A stretch of DNA of 45,623 nucleotides from CAIMZW01 sp037133095 (lineage in GTDB: Bacteria > Actinomycetota > Actinomycetes > Nanopelagicales > Nanopelagicaceae). The stretch spans positions 1 through 45,623 of the forward strand of contig JBAXOT010000012.1 in NCBI GenBank assembly GCA_037133095.1. The letters are read 5' to 3'. The position numbers and the translations under genes are program-made. The notes beneath the pieces were generated by a model. The model was not told the origin of the DNA. It made no database searches and saw only the letters and a list, made by a program, of their open reading frames with translations. Shown piece after piece: positions 34,250 to 42,113 of the stretch (position 1 is its first letter; each line of letters opens with the position of its first letter).

Positions 34250-34726
34250 ATGACAACCCAGACTTGGCTCACACAAGAGGCAGCAGATCGGCTACGTGCT
34301 GAACTCGTTGACCTCGAAGGTCCTCGTCGCGCCGACATTATTAAGAAGATCGAGGCGGCAAGGTCCGAGGGCGACCTCAAAGAGAATGGCGGTTATCACG
34401 CCGCTCGAGAAGAGCAAGGAAAAATTGAAGGTCGAATTCGTCAATTGAAACACATGCTGGAGAACGCCCACATCGGTGTGCCACCTGCAAGCGAATCCGG
34501 AATTGTTGGGCTAGGCATGTTGGTAACTGTGGACATCATGGGCGATGAAATGAAATTCCTCTTAGGCTCGCGCGAAATCGGCTCTGGAGATATCGACGTC
34601 TACAGCGAGAAGTCCCCCCTGGGCGCCGCCGTACTTGGTGCCAAGGTCGGCGAAACCGTCACCTACAACGCTCCAAACGGCAAGAGCATCAGTGTTGCAA
34701 TTTTGGAAGCCGCTTTCTTCGCCTAG
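34250..34726 (+). CDS. greA: Transcription elongation factor GreA
   Basis: A 158-aa GreA. The N-terminal coiled coil holds the tip acidic residues in RSEGDLKENGGYHAAREEQ; the C-terminal FKBP-like domain has YSEKSPLGAAVLGAKVGETVT split over the usual positions. It rescues backtracked RNA polymerase by stimulating transcript cleavage. Its stop lies in CGCCTAGGCG, a short palindrome, and the convergent ABC permease stop is 8 bp away. Confidence 0.96.
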   Translation: MTTQTWLTQEAADRLRAELVDLEGPRRADIIKKIEAARSEGDLKENGGYHAAREEQGKIEGRIRQLKHMLENAHIGVPPASESGIVGLGMLVTVDIMGDEMKFLLGSREIGSGDIDVYSEKSPLGAAVLGAKVGETVTYNAPNGKSISVAILEAAFFA

Positions 34727-34734
34727 GCGCATCT

Positions 34735-35532
34735 TTACTTGGAACTCGTGTTCTTATATTTGCGAACGCTCAGTGGAACGAAGACCGCCATTATGAGAAT
34801 CATGTAGATCATCGACATCCACAATGGATTTTGGCTTGGCCACGAATGAGCTGTGGCTCCGAAATGGTTGGCGACGCCAAACAATTGGCGACAGGCTGCC
34901 ACCATAGTTGATACTGGATTCCATTCCGCGAAATATTGCAAAACCTTTGGCATTCCCGTTGTCGGTGCAAAAGCATTGGAGAGAAAAGTCAGCGGAAAAA
35001 CCGAAATAAAGCCGAGGTTTTGAGCCACCCGAGCCTCCCTTACCGAGAGCCCGATTAATATCCCAACCCAGGACATGGCAAAGGCGAAGGCGAGCAGAAA
35101 CAAAAAGCCTAGAAGCACTTTTACGATTCCAGAACTTGGTCGCCAACCAACTGCAAACCCAACCAGTGCCATCACAATCAAGGTCACAATATTTTGTGCC
35201 GAGTCTCCGACGGCGCGGCCAATAACTACTGCAGATCGTGCGATCGGCAGCGAGCGGAACCTATCGATGAGCCCTTTCTGCATGTCCTCAGCCAGCCCAA
35301 CGGCAGTTCCAGCCAGGGTAAATGCCACTGTCTGTACAAATATGCCTGGCATCAGAAGTTGTACATATCCACCTGGAACGCCGGCCGAAATTGCGCCACC
35401 GAAAACATATCGGAAGAGCAAGACAAACATTGCGGGCTGGATTGTTGCGAAAATCAAAACCTCGGGAACTCTAATAAGTTGCAAGCTCTGCCGTTTGGTG
35501 ATCATCAGCGCGTCGATGAAGAGTCTTTTCAT
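34735..35532 (-). CDS. ABC-2 type (DrrB-like) transporter permease
   Basis: A 265-aa permease with about six TM segments and the ABC-2 signature region: QPAMFVLLFRYVFGGA at the first TM, MPGIFVQTVAF, DRFRSLPIARSAV and FPLTFLSNAFAPTTGMP. This matches DrrB (daunorubicin-resistance type) exporters. Its ATG overlaps the ATPase stop (ATGA), so the pair is co-translated. The substrate is unknown; drug or lipid export is the family expectation. Confidence 0.92.
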   Translation of the reverse strand: MKRLFIDALMITKRQSLQLIRVPEVLIFATIQPAMFVLLFRYVFGGAISAGVPGGYVQLLMPGIFVQTVAFTLAGTAVGLAEDMQKGLIDRFRSLPIARSAVVIGRAVGDSAQNIVTLIVMALVGFAVGWRPSSGIVKVLLGFLFLLAFAFAMSWVGILIGLSVREARVAQNLGFISVFPLTFLSNAFAPTTGMPKVLQYFAEWNPVSTMVAACRQLFGVANHFGATAHSWPSQNPLWMSMIYMILIMAVFVPLSVRKYKNTSSK

Positions 35533-36515
35533 TGTGCACCTCGTCCAGTTTTCTTGGGTGTTTCGGCTGGAACTGATTGTGTCGCATGCCCAGTCAACGC
35601 AATAAAGACATCATCAAGGGATGGGCGTTTCAGCGCGATATCTAATGGATGAATTTTCGCCTCATCTAAAACTCGAAGTACCCGAATGAGCGCTGCGCTG
35701 CCATCGGGAACTGGCGCCGAAATACTGCGCATTCCTTGGTCAACAATTGGTTTTAGAGAAAGGGCTGCGGCAATGATCTCAGTTGCCTGCCCTAAATCGT
35801 TGGCTTCAACAATGAGCTCAAGGTGTTCGCCTCCAACTTGGCTCTTTAATTCGTCGGAGGTGCCACGGGCAATTACTTTTCCGGTGTCGATCACTGCGAT
35901 GTCATCTGCCAGATGATCGGCCTCTTCCAAATATTGAGTGGTGAGAAGAAGTGTTACCCCACCTGTCACAAGTTCATCAATGACGCCCCACATCTCTTGA
36001 CGTCCGCGCGGGTCTAAACCAGTGGTTGGTTCATCCAGAAAAAGCACCTTAGGTTTAATGATGAGCGAAGCGGCTAGGTCCAACCGTCTACGCATTCCGC
36101 CTGAGTATGTTCTAATGGGTCTTTTTGCCGATTCGGTGAGTGAGAACTTTTCTAGTAACTCAGTCGCTCGAACTTTCGCGGCCTTGGCATTGAGATGGTA
36201 GAGCCGACCAAAGAGATTCAAATTGTCCCAGCCGGTGAGCGTCTCATCCAAAGCTGCATATTGGCCGGAGAGTCCAATAATCTGGCGCACGGCGTCAGGA
36301 TTTTTGATTACGTCAATTCCCCCAACCGAGGCACGGCCACTGTCCGGGGTCAATAATGTGGCGAGAATTCGAACTGTGGTGGTCTTTCCTGCCCCGTTGG
36401 GTCCTAGGACAGCCAGAACGGTTCCCTCTTCCACATCCAAGCTCAGCCCGTCGAGGGCCTTCACCTTCCCTTTTCGGTAGGTTTTGGTCAGATCTTCAGC
36501 AATGACGCTCTTCAT
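35529..36515 (-). CDS. ABC transporter ATP-binding protein, DrrA-like
   Basis: A 328-aa ATPase: Walker A GPNGAGKTTT, Q-loop GLSGQYAALDETLTG, signature YSGGMRRRLDLA, Walker B VLFLDEPTTGLDPRG and the H-loop region TTQYLEEAD, then the DrrA-type C-terminal domain ending ALTGHATQ. ATG 36515 lies 7 nt after a TAGAGT -10, so the message is probably leaderless; the 46-codon in-frame extension to 36653 is unlike the family. It forms an exporter with the permease that follows. Confidence 0.93.
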   Translation of the reverse strand: MKSVIAEDLTKTYRKGKVKALDGLSLDVEEGTVLAVLGPNGAGKTTTVRILATLLTPDSGRASVGGIDVIKNPDAVRQIIGLSGQYAALDETLTGWDNLNLFGRLYHLNAKAAKVRATELLEKFSLTESAKRPIRTYSGGMRRRLDLAASLIIKPKVLFLDEPTTGLDPRGRQEMWGVIDELVTGGVTLLLTTQYLEEADHLADDIAVIDTGKVIARGTSDELKSQVGGEHLELIVEANDLGQATEIIAAALSLKPIVDQGMRSISAPVPDGSAALIRVLRVLDEAKIHPLDIALKRPSLDDVFIALTGHATQSVPAETPKKTGRGAQ

Positions 36516-36522
36516 AAGTACC

Positions 36523-36550
36523 ACTCTATTAGTTCGCGTATCACTGTCCA
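36523..36550 (-). promoter_or_regulatory. Promoter of the DrrAB-type operon (leaderless)
   Basis: TGGACA (36545-36550), 16-nt spacer, TAGAGT (36523-36528), then 7 nt to the ATG at 36515. Five of six -35 bases match the consensus. No ribosome site precedes the ATG. Confidence 0.6.
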
Positions 36551-36727
36551 TCGCTCGCTGGGAATGTGAGCCAAAGGAGAGATAGAGGTGAAGTTCATCC
36601 CACATCTCGATATTGGTCCGAAGTTGAGGGGGCAGGCGTAGTAACCTTGCCACTTCGTTGAAAATGAAATTAAATCGAGAAGTAATTTGTTTCAGGGTTC
36701 ACAATCACGCATTTCTGAGGGGTACTC

Positions 36728-38407
36728 ATGTCGAAAACTAAAGCTGAACAATCTTCCGGGTCTGCCGGTTCAGGACAACTAAGTCATAAAGAAATTATGG
36801 CCGTGCTCAGCGGGCTGATGGTCGGAATGTTGCTCGCAGCTCTTGATCAAACCATTGTTTCCACTGCGCTCAAGCGCATCGTTGAAGACTTCAATGGTCT
36901 CACTCACTACACCTGGGTGGTCACCGCATATTTGTTGACCTCAACGGCTTCAACTCCGTTGTACGGAAAAATTTCGGACCTCTACGGCCGACGTCCAGTC
37001 TTTCAGTTTGCGATCATAACTTTCCTCATTGGCTCTTTCGCAGCTGGCGCTGCCCAGAGCATGACCCAACTCATTATCTTCCGCGCCATTCAAGGTCTTG
37101 GGGCTGGCGGCTTGATGGCGCTGACCTTCGTCATCATCGGAGATATTGTTTCGCCTCGCGAACGTGGAAAGTATCAAGGTTACTTTGGTGGAGTTTGGGG
37201 ACTCTCCTCAGTTGCAGGTCCGCTCCTCGGTGGCTTCTTCTCCGACCGCGCACACATCTTCGGCATCGTGGGATGGCGTTGGATTTTCTACATCAACTTG
37301 CCATTTGGAATTGCGGCCCTTGTTATCACTACGGCGTCACTACACATTCCCAAGGTAAAGCGCGAACATAAGATTGACTACTTCGGTGCCTTCTTGATGG
37401 TCACGGGAGTCTCGTCGTTACTACTCGCAGTTTCTGTTTATGGTCCAGAGCATGCGCCACTGGGTGCAGACGGCTTGGTCAAGGCCGGCACCAACCTCAG
37501 CAATTACGGTTGGTCCAGTCCGAAGACTCTTACAGCATTTGCGATCGCAACGGTTCTGCTCGTTGTCTTCCTCTTCCACGAAAATCGAGCACCAGAACCA
37601 ATTCTCCCGTTGACCTTATTTAAGAATCACACCTTCTCCCTGACCTCGGTTCTTGGTTTCGTCATTGGCGCCGGAATGTTCGGCGCAATTGTGATGCTGC
37701 CGCTCTACCTACAGGTTGTTAAAGGCAATTCTGCAACGGTGGCCGGCTTGAAATTGATCCCGTTCATGTTGGGTATTGTCTCGATGTCGATTACCAGCGG
37801 AAAACTAATCAGTAAGCATGGTCATTACAAGCGCTTTCCAATCATGGGCTTGGCGATTATGACTGTCGGAATTTTGGCGCTCTCCACTCTCAAGGAGAAC
37901 ACACCGTTCTGGCAACTCTCTATCTACGCGATTGCAATCGGCGCAGGCCTCGGCCTATCCATGCAGACCATCGTTATTGCGCTACAAAATTCGGTTGATT
38001 TTAAAGATATGGGTGTCGCCACCAGCGCGAACACTTTCTTCCGTTCCATCGGTAGCACTATCGGTGTTGCCATGTTCGGAACCATCTATGCAAATCGATT
38101 AGCACATTACTTACCGCAAGGCGTTGCCAAGTTGGCCGCGTCCAATCCCGCTGCTCTTGCCGGTGCAACCCCTGCGAAGTTTGCCGCCTTGCAGAACAAC
38201 ACATCCGTGTTGAAGACCTTCACGCCAGAACTTCATGCAACCGTGTTGCATTCCTTTGTACAGTCCTTCCACGTGGTCTTCTTGGCCGCGGCGCCAGTTA
38301 CTGCCATTGGATTTATCTTGGCGCTTTTCTTGCGAGAGACACCGCTTCGAACTGGGGCCGAACACCATGCAGCCAAAGAAGAAGCTGCCGGAGAGGCGCT
38401 CGCCTAA
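36728..38407 (+). CDS. DHA2-family (EmrB/QacA-like) MFS exporter
   Basis: A 559-aa protein with the 14-TM DHA2 layout. TM1 ends MLLAALDQTIVSTALKRI (motif D1-type LDxTIVNVAL); GKISDLYGRRPV is motif A; RAIQGLGAGGLM is motif B; and GVWGLSSVAGPLLGG is motif C of drug:H+ antiporters. A hydrophilic, acidic C-terminus follows. It likely exports drugs or toxic compounds by proton antiport. ATG 36728 has GAGGGG five bases upstream. The 212-bp upstream gap contains AAATTA...TAATTT arms (10-bp spacer) that could be an operator. The next MFS gene continues in the same frame after the stop. Confidence 0.93.
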   Translation: MSKTKAEQSSGSAGSGQLSHKEIMAVLSGLMVGMLLAALDQTIVSTALKRIVEDFNGLTHYTWVVTAYLLTSTASTPLYGKISDLYGRRPVFQFAIITFLIGSFAAGAAQSMTQLIIFRAIQGLGAGGLMALTFVIIGDIVSPRERGKYQGYFGGVWGLSSVAGPLLGGFFSDRAHIFGIVGWRWIFYINLPFGIAALVITTASLHIPKVKREHKIDYFGAFLMVTGVSSLLLAVSVYGPEHAPLGADGLVKAGTNLSNYGWSSPKTLTAFAIATVLLVVFLFHENRAPEPILPLTLFKNHTFSLTSVLGFVIGAGMFGAIVMLPLYLQVVKGNSATVAGLKLIPFMLGIVSMSITSGKLISKHGHYKRFPIMGLAIMTVGILALSTLKENTPFWQLSIYAIAIGAGLGLSMQTIVIALQNSVDFKDMGVATSANTFFRSIGSTIGVAMFGTIYANRLAHYLPQGVAKLAASNPAALAGATPAKFAALQNNTSVLKTFTPELHATVLHSFVQSFHVVFLAAAPVTAIGFILALFLRETPLRTGAEHHAAKEEAAGEALA

Positions 38408-38419
38408 ATCAAAAAACTA

Positions 38420-39619
38420 CTGAAGACCGACCTGCCGAAAGAAGTCATTGTTCTTTCGGCGGTCGGTTTTTTTGTTGCCGTTGGCTATGGCTTGATAGTT
38501 CCTGCAATTCCGATCTTTGCTAAATCTTTTGGGGTAAATAAAACCGCGATTGGCTTCATCGTTTCTTCCTTCGCGATGGCACGATTTGGTTCGGGGCTCT
38601 TCTCAGGCAAATTCGTCGACAAGTTTGGCGAACGCAAAGTGCTGGCGGTGGGGCTGCTTATGGTTTCGATCTCTTCGTTGGCCAGCGGGCTGGCCCAAAA
38701 TTATTGGCAACTTCTCTCCTTTCGGGCAGCAGGTGGTCTTGGCTCATCTATGTTCTCAGTCTCTGCCGGCGCATTATTGATGCGATCAGTTGATGACTTG
38801 CAACGTGGCCAGGCTCAGTCCGTCTACAACAGCGGTTTTCTTTTAGGCGGCATCGCCGGGCCCGCATTTGGTGGCATTCTGAGTGCGATTTCGCTCCGAT
38901 CGCCATTCTTTGTTTACGCCGCAACTCTTCTGGCGGCCTCCTTTACTGCGACCTATTTCTTGCACGAAAAACGGCTGGGAAAATCTATTGTCAATCTGCA
39001 GGATCCCAGTCAACGCGTATCGATTAAAGATGCACTAAAGATCTACCCGTATCGGGTTGCCCTCGTCGTAGCCTTCGTAACTAACTGGGTGCTCTTTGGA
39101 TTGCGAGCCTCCATCTTGCCGCTCTTTGTGACTGATCAATTGCATTCAACAGCCACCATTGTTGGTTTCGGGTTTACCACCTCGGCAATCGCGCAAGGGC
39201 TGTTGCTTGTCAAGGCTGGCAGAGTCTCTGATCGCAATGGTCGAAAAGCCGCAATGCTCATAGGAATTTCCTTCTTAATGGCAGCCCTTGGGGTACTTAT
39301 CATTGCCGTTCATCCGTGGTATTTCTTCCTTGCCATGGTGCTCTTCGGATTAGGTGGTGCTTTCATGGGCACCGCCCCGGCCAGCATGGTCGGTGATTTG
39401 TTTGGCGGCAAAGGTGGGCAGGTGATTGCCCTTTGGCAGATGGCAGGAGATGCCGGAATGATCGTGGGACCGATTGCGCTCGGAATTTTGACGGACCTCA
39501 TCTCATTCCGTGTTGCATTCATAGTCACCGCTGGCGTCTTCTCAATCGCGTTACTTCTGGCCCTTTCCCTACCTGAAACGCGAAAGAGCGCCAAACCCAA
39601 CAGGTCTGACGCTCTTTAA
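38420..39619 (+). CDS. MFS transporter with no standard start codon for its first TM
   Basis: A 12-TM MFS protein (DHA1-like) of about 399 aa. Codons from 38420 give LKTDLPKEVIVLSAVG, running into GYGLIVPAIPIFAKSFGV, a normal N-terminus and TM1 for this family; RFGSGLFSGKFVDKFGERK is motif A. Yet the first ATG/GTG/TTG in frame is TTG 38492, inside TM1. The frame is open back to the DHA2 stop (38405-38407), with CTG 38420 the best alternative start. The same codons form a strong terminator hairpin. Options: CTG initiation, readthrough of the TAA, or a true start at 38492 with a degraded TM1. The 3' end also forms a hairpin. Confidence 0.8.
   Translation: MKTDLPKEVIVLSAVGFFVAVGYGLIVPAIPIFAKSFGVNKTAIGFIVSSFAMARFGSGLFSGKFVDKFGERKVLAVGLLMVSISSLASGLAQNYWQLLSFRAAGGLGSSMFSVSAGALLMRSVDDLQRGQAQSVYNSGFLLGGIAGPAFGGILSAISLRSPFFVYAATLLAASFTATYFLHEKRLGKSIVNLQDPSQRVSIKDALKIYPYRVALVVAFVTNWVLFGLRASILPLFVTDQLHSTATIVGFGFTTSAIAQGLLLVKAGRVSDRNGRKAAMLIGISFLMAALGVLIIAVHPWYFFLAMVLFGLGGAFMGTAPASMVGDLFGGKGGQVIALWQMAGDAGMIVGPIALGILTDLISFRVAFIVTAGVFSIALLLALSLPETRKSAKPNRSDAL
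38426..38473 (+). terminator. Strong intrinsic terminator between the two MFS genes
   Basis: ACCGACCTGCCGAAAGAA (38426-38443) pairs with TTCTTTCGGCGGTCGGT (38451-38467), 17 bp with one bulged T and a 7-nt loop; the T-run occupies 38467-38473. It overlaps codons that encode the likely N-terminus of the second MFS protein. Confidence 0.88.
39583..39617. terminator. Transcript-end hairpin shared by convergent MFS and BI-1 genes
   Basis: AAAGAGCG (39583-39590) pairs with CGCTCTTT (39610-39617). Both arms are coding for the MFS C-terminus and the right arm contains part of its TAA stop. The A/T ends give a short U-run in either direction, so it could serve both genes. Confidence 0.55.
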
Positions 39620-39626
39620 TCAGTAA

Positions 39627-40430
39627 TTAGTCGCGGCGAAGAATGGAAAGCAATCGCAAGATTTCAAGATAGAGCCAAACGACTGTGACCATTAGACCAA
39701 AACCAGCTCGCCATGCTTCGTTATGAGGCACACCTTGCTTGATCATCTTGTCGACCTGGTCAAAGTCAAGAATTAAGAAGAAGCTGGCAATTCCCACGCC
39801 ACCAACTGCAAGAAGTAGTCCAAGACCGGAAACGCCATAAAGACCGTAACCGTGTCCGACGCCTGCCATTGCAGCGATCATGCTGCCAAGTCCCAAGACC
39901 AGATAGCCAATGAGCGCCCCGGTCATCACTCGAGTGAATCGCGGCGTAACTCGTACCTTGCCACTCTTGTAAGCGGCAAGAACACCAACAAATGCAGCGA
40001 TAGTTCCAATAAGAGCTTGCGAGACGATCCCTGGGTAAGTGCTTTCGTACACGTGGCTCAGAACGCCCAAAGCCAGACCTTCTAGCCCGGCGTAGGCCAA
40101 AACCAGTACTGGTTGTACCTTCTTGCTGAAAGTATTGACCATTCCCAAGATGAAGGCACCGATCATGCCGATAAACATGACTGGGGTCCCGTAGTTGGAG
40201 TACCAGGCGAAGCCACCAGCAGCGACCAAAATTGCGAATAGCAATCCGGTGCGGGTAACTACATCGTCGATGGTCATCCGACCCGTTTGAATTGATGAAG
40301 CAGAAGGAGCGTTGTAGATCTCCTCCAATGTTTGTGTAGGTGCAGCAGTAGTGATTACAGAGGTGTCCATAGCGGCATATCCAGGACGATTGCCAACTAC
40401 CCGGCCAAAGACTGGGTTGGAACTTTGCAT
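39627..40430 (-). CDS. Bax inhibitor-1/YccA family membrane protein
   Basis: A 267-aa protein. A polar N-terminal ~75 residues (SSNPVFGRV...MTIDDVVTRTG) is followed by seven TM segments, with a final RAGFGLMVTVVWLYLEILRLL typical of the BI-1/YccA (LFG) group. Members are membrane proteins, some shown to be pH-dependent Ca2+ channels. The ATG at 40430 has AGGAG six bases upstream; the extension to 40478 is rejected. A palindrome sits on its promoter. Confidence 0.92.
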   Translation of the reverse strand: MQSSNPVFGRVVGNRPGYAAMDTSVITTAAPTQTLEEIYNAPSASSIQTGRMTIDDVVTRTGLLFAILVAAGGFAWYSNYGTPVMFIGMIGAFILGMVNTFSKKVQPVLVLAYAGLEGLALGVLSHVYESTYPGIVSQALIGTIAAFVGVLAAYKSGKVRVTPRFTRVMTGALIGYLVLGLGSMIAAMAGVGHGYGLYGVSGLGLLLAVGGVGIASFFLILDFDQVDKMIKQGVPHNEAWRAGFGLMVTVVWLYLEILRLLSILRRD

Positions 40431-40449
40431 TACTTCTCCTTTTGAGACC

Positions 40450-40483
40450 TTATTAGTTTGGGTACCTATTTGATCCAAATAGG
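40450..40483 (-). promoter_or_regulatory. Promoter and operator-like palindrome of the BI-1 gene
   Basis: Minus strand: TTGGAT (40473-40478), 17-nt spacer, TAATAA (40450-40455). A perfect inverted repeat CCTATTT-5 nt-AAATAGG (40465-40483) covers the -35, as a repressor site would. The rest of the gap to 40619 shows no gene. Confidence 0.5.
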
Positions 40484-40619
40484 CGTGTCAGTGGTAACAA
40501 GTTTAAGTGGGAATCCATTCCGGAATTGGGCCATTCGGCCAATTGTGGGTGACATCTTGAGCGTGGATAACTGTGAATATTCTTAAAACTTGGACCAAAG
40601 AAGAAAATTGAGACCAGAA

Positions 40620-41108
40620 CTAGAGATGGCAATCCGATCGGCAACCGCCACCTAGGCAAGGCAAAATCCTTGACGTGTGGCTCTGATAGTGAAATGAATC
40701 AGGATGCAATTCACGAAGCAATGAATCCTCGAATCGAGCTTTGAAATTTAAGTTCACAATCAAAACAAGTTCCACCACCCAAGCCAGAGTGGTGTCAGAA
40801 TAACCAGCCGTGGCGAATCCTATAAGGATGACACCTAGATACATCGGATGACGAACATAACGATAAATTCCATTCTGAATCAAAGGCGCATTCGCTTTCG
40901 GAATCGGGGAAATTCGCAGCGAAGGTCTCAATGCAGTCCAAGCCGCGATTAATACGGCTATTCCAAGGGGTGCCGCGATGGCTTCGAAAAGAAGGTAATT
41001 ATGAACGTCGGAGTTGGTCCATACCGCAAGTACCGCCAAGACTGCCAGCGATGTGAACTGGACCGTGACAAAAAATTTGGCGACCCTCACCCTCTGCTGT
41101 GAATTCAC
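40620..41108 (-). CDS. Isoprenylcysteine methyltransferase-like (ICMT/PEMT) membrane protein
   Basis: A protein of about 162 aa with four to five TM segments and the family's core GIYRYVRHPMYLGVILIG (RHPxY SAM-binding motif) and ARFEDSLLRELHP. Bacterial members are S-adenosylmethionine-dependent methyltransferases of mostly unknown substrate, often encoded in metal- or sulfur-stress clusters. The C-terminus ends with an unusual Cys-containing CRSDCHL. I take GTG 41108; TTG 41114 would add two residues. It is third in the operon behind two Cys-rich mini-proteins. Confidence 0.78.
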   Translation of the reverse strand: MNSQQRVRVAKFFVTVQFTSLAVLAVLAVWTNSDVHNYLLFEAIAAPLGIAVLIAAWTALRPSLRISPIPKANAPLIQNGIYRYVRHPMYLGVILIGFATAGYSDTTLAWVVELVLIVNLNFKARFEDSLLRELHPDSFHYQSHTSRILPCLGGGCRSDCHL

Positions 41109-41164
41109 GATCAAAATCCGAGGCTGAAAGAGCGCCCGATTGACGGAAGTCCAAGAGCCATGAA

Positions 41165-41311
41165 TTAGTTACCCGGAAGCCATGAGGAGAGGTCGGCATC
41201 GCAGTTGCAACGTTGACCCTCTGAGTATGGTGCCAAGGCTGCTTCAATGTGTTGACCGCATCCAGACCATGTCGCTTTGCTGCACTTTGAACAGCGAACT
41301 GCACTGCACAT
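41165..41311 (-). CDS. Cys-rich mini-protein B (CxxC...WSGCGxH)
   Basis: A 48-aa protein MCSAVRCSKCSKATWSGCGQ..., then QRCNCDADLSSW near the end. It has seven cysteines, including CSKC, GCGQH and CNC, a pattern suited to binding zinc, copper or another soft metal. ATG 41311 has AAGGAG at good spacing. It is a diverged paralogue of the 55-aa gene just upstream. I recall similar ~40-50-aa CxxC/GCGxH proteins in other bacteria but know no function. Confidence 0.8.
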   Translation of the reverse strand: MCSAVRCSKCSKATWSGCGQHIEAALAPYSEGQRCNCDADLSSWLPGN

Positions 41312-41321
41312 TTGGTTCTCC

Positions 41322-41489
41322 TTATTTCTTGCTAAATAGACGGGAAAAGAGACCAGCTTCTTTTGGATCATTCTGATGACCTTGACATTGCTCAGACTTA
41401 GGGATGCCACGCATTACTTGACTGACATGTTGGCCGCAGCCAGACCATGAAGCCTTACCGCATTTACGACAGGTTGTTCTAGAACACAT
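41322..41489 (-). CDS. Cys-rich mini-protein A (CxxC...WSGCGxH)
   Basis: A 55-aa protein MCSRTTCRKCGKASWSGCGQ, followed by HVSQVMRGIPKSEQCQGH and a basic tail ending LFSRLFSKK. Cysteines in CRKC, GCGQH and QCxxH could form a metal site. It shares its first ~22 residues with mini-protein B at about 60% identity, so the pair is a tandem duplication; the tails differ completely. It is first of the operon whose promoter carries the ATACCCC operator at 41567-41582. Confidence 0.8.
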   Translation of the reverse strand: MCSRTTCRKCGKASWSGCGQHVSQVMRGIPKSEQCQGHQNDPKEAGLFSRLFSKK

Positions 41490-41563
41490 TTTCGATTCCT
41501 ACCCTTTCACTTCTGCATTTACTGGGACATTACCGTGGAACTCTTCTCATCGAACAGATTAAC

Positions 41564-41592
41564 AGCATACCCCCAGGGGTATCATAAAACAA
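41564..41592 (-). promoter_or_regulatory. Promoter with a CsoR-family-type operator in its spacer
   Basis: Minus strand: TTGTTT (41587-41592), exactly 17-nt spacer, TATGCT (41564-41569). The spacer holds most of a perfect palindrome ATACCCC-CA-GGGGTAT (41567-41582; plus-strand reading). C-rich/G-rich TACCC...GGGTA palindromes are the sites of CsoR/CstR/RcnR-type sensors of copper, persulfide or nickel. No such regulator gene lies in the window. About 70 nt separate the predicted start from mini-protein A. Confidence 0.72.
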
Positions 41593-41605
41593 ACTGAAGA
41601 TGGTC

Positions 41606-41611
41606 TAGGCT
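41606..41611 (+). promoter_or_regulatory. -10 element for the 41619 membrane-protein gene (leaderless)
   Basis: TAGGCT lies 7 nt before ATG 41619 and no ribosome site is present. A spacer of 17 would place the -35 at 41583-41588, directly beside the ATACCCC operator, so both divergent units may be controlled together. Confidence 0.5.
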
Positions 41612-41618
41612 CTCTCCT

Positions 41619-42113
41619 ATGGCACCTAGGGGAAGATTTGATCCGCATAAAGTGCAGAGCCTGCTCCTAATTTTTGCCTCGGCAATTCTCATCGGCTGGA
41701 TTGTTTTTCTTGTCGACGCACTACCTAGTTCCTATCGGGCCGAACACTGGGACTTGGCCTGGGTTGGATTTGATATTGGGATGGTCACGGTGCTTCTGGC
41801 CACAAGTTGGGCGCTATGGAACAAGCGGCAAGCGGCAATTCCAGGAGCCATGGTCTCAGGTACTTTCCTCGTGATCGATTCCTGGTTTGATGTAGTTACA
41901 TCGAATCCTGGATTAGATTTTAAGATTGCATCGGCGTCGGCGTTGCTGATCGAATTACCAGCAGCCGTACTTCTCTTCCGTTTTAGTCGAATGGCAGTAC
42001 ACAAGTCCATAACAAATGCCCATGCGAAGGCGGGCTTAAAAATAATAAGCGTTTCTATTTGGCGCACGCCGCTCATGATGTTTGATGAGGAAAGAAATTC
42101 GCTTGGAAATTAA
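41619..42113 (+). CDS. Four-TM membrane protein, unknown function
   Basis: A 164-aa protein with four hydrophobic segments (about 14-34, 48-66, 73-92, 101-121) and a basic tail. WNKRQAAIPGAM and DSWFDVVTSNPG between helices look conserved-type but I do not know the family. It overlaps the next MFS gene by 29 bp in another frame, so the two are probably one operon. Its promoter abuts the CsoR-type operator. Confidence 0.7.
   Translation: MAPRGRFDPHKVQSLLLIFASAILIGWIVFLVDALPSSYRAEHWDLAWVGFDIGMVTVLLATSWALWNKRQAAIPGAMVSGTFLVIDSWFDVVTSNPGLDFKIASASALLIELPAAVLLFRFSRMAVHKSITNAHAKAGLKIISVSIWRTPLMMFDEERNSLGN

Noticed and set aside
36516..36653. 46-codon extension of the ABC ATPase
   Set aside because: Not family-like, and it contains the promoter of the gene.
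38408..38491. Frameshift sequencing error in the T-run explaining the missing start of the second MFS gene
   Set aside because: The other two frames upstream of the T-run do not look MFS-like, while the existing frame gives a family-typical N-terminus, so the frame is right and only the start codon is missing.
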